From assembly GCF_020177375.1 (NCBI RefSeq), contig NZ_JAIWHV010000025.1:1-54313 (forward strand): a stretch of DNA of 54,313 nucleotides, written 5' to 3'. Numbering within the stretch: position 1 is the stretch's first letter; every line of letters starts with the position of its first letter. The notes beneath the pieces are model-generated. The model was not told where the DNA came from, made no database searches, and saw only the letters and a list, made by a program, of their open reading frames with translations. The stretch is from Saliphagus infecundisoli (GTDB lineage: Archaea; Halobacteriota; Halobacteria; Halobacteriales; Natrialbaceae). The translations under genes were made by a program, and so were the position numbers. Shown here piece by piece: positions 54,191 through 54,313 of this stretch.

Positions 54191-54313
54191 CTACCAAACA
54201 GAGTGTTGTTTCGGACGAGCGTAGATCTGTGCGATCAGTGAGATATGGGCGTGAATCACCGTAGCGTCGCTGCCAGCAGCGACGCAACTACTCATGTTTT
54301 GGAACGTTGGTGC
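54191..54313 (-). CDS. End of a possible ORF at window edge
   Basis: The minus strand is open from the window edge to TAG at 54193-54191, with an ATG at 54295 (MSSCVAAGSDATVIH). It ends 11 bp before the next start. Either a 34-residue protein or the tail of a longer gene beyond the window. Weak support. Confidence 0.25.
   Translation of the reverse strand, partial: APTFQNMSSCVAAGSDATVIHAHISLIAQIYARPKQHSVW

Overview
The window comes from a haloarchaeon. The encoded proteins are strongly acidic, the substrate-binding protein has a twin-arginine signal with a lipobox, the regulators are of archaeal or haloarchaeal type (TrmB, IclR, a winged-helix protein of the HVO_A0114 kind, a HalOD1 domain), and several genes have an archaeal TATA box about 28 nt before the start codon, as in leaderless transcripts. 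The region is accessory: catabolic clusters alternate with restriction/defence genes, IS630-type elements and decayed genes. I see no rRNA, tRNA or CRISPR array.

Layout. 1-2.4 kb: the start of a possible transposase, a potassium channel lacking its front half, and a PD-(D/E)XK-like nuclease. 2.7-10.6 kb: a catabolic cluster with a glutamine-synthetase-like ligase, an unfamiliar Cys-His-Asp hydrolase candidate, an M20 peptidase, a FluG-like amidohydrolase, a class III aminotransferase and an APC permease. It probably imports and degrades an amine or gamma-glutamyl compound. 10.9-20 kb: a defence island with an McrB-like AAA+ protein (MrcB_N and EVE/PUA-like reader regions), an McrC-like nuclease, a small protein, a protein with two GIY-YIG domains, a divergent GIY-YIG-like protein, and a PD-(D/E)XK nuclease. 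20-36 kb: a locus that looks built for sulfated glycans, with a MalK/permease/permease/lipoprotein ABC importer, a TrmB regulator, a Cys-type sulfatase, three Gfo/Idh/MocA oxidoreductases and a DUF3604 protein. An intact IS630 element sits inside it. At its end lies a broken formylglycine-generating enzyme gene, the enzyme class that activates Cys-type sulfatases, cut off by a second IS630 element.

37.6-41.4 kb: an SRA-HNH modification-dependent endonuclease gene interrupted by one in-frame TAG, and small haloarchaeal proteins including a candidate toxin-antitoxin pair. 41.9-50.8 kb: an organic-acid/CoA cluster with an IclR regulator, an SdhA-like flavoprotein without partner subunits, an acyl-CoA transferase overlapping a MaoC hydratase, an aldehyde dehydrogenase, two alpha/beta hydrolases and an SCP2-like protein. 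50.9-54.3 kb: small genes (HalOD1, PIN, VOC) and gene relics, including a 50-bp remnant carrying both ends of the second IS type.

A recurring theme is decay. Three remnants of one exported protein family (about 2.6, 20.2 and 51.7 kb), a truncated channel, an amber-interrupted restriction enzyme and the broken sulfatase-activating gene all sit in or next to mobile or defence DNA.
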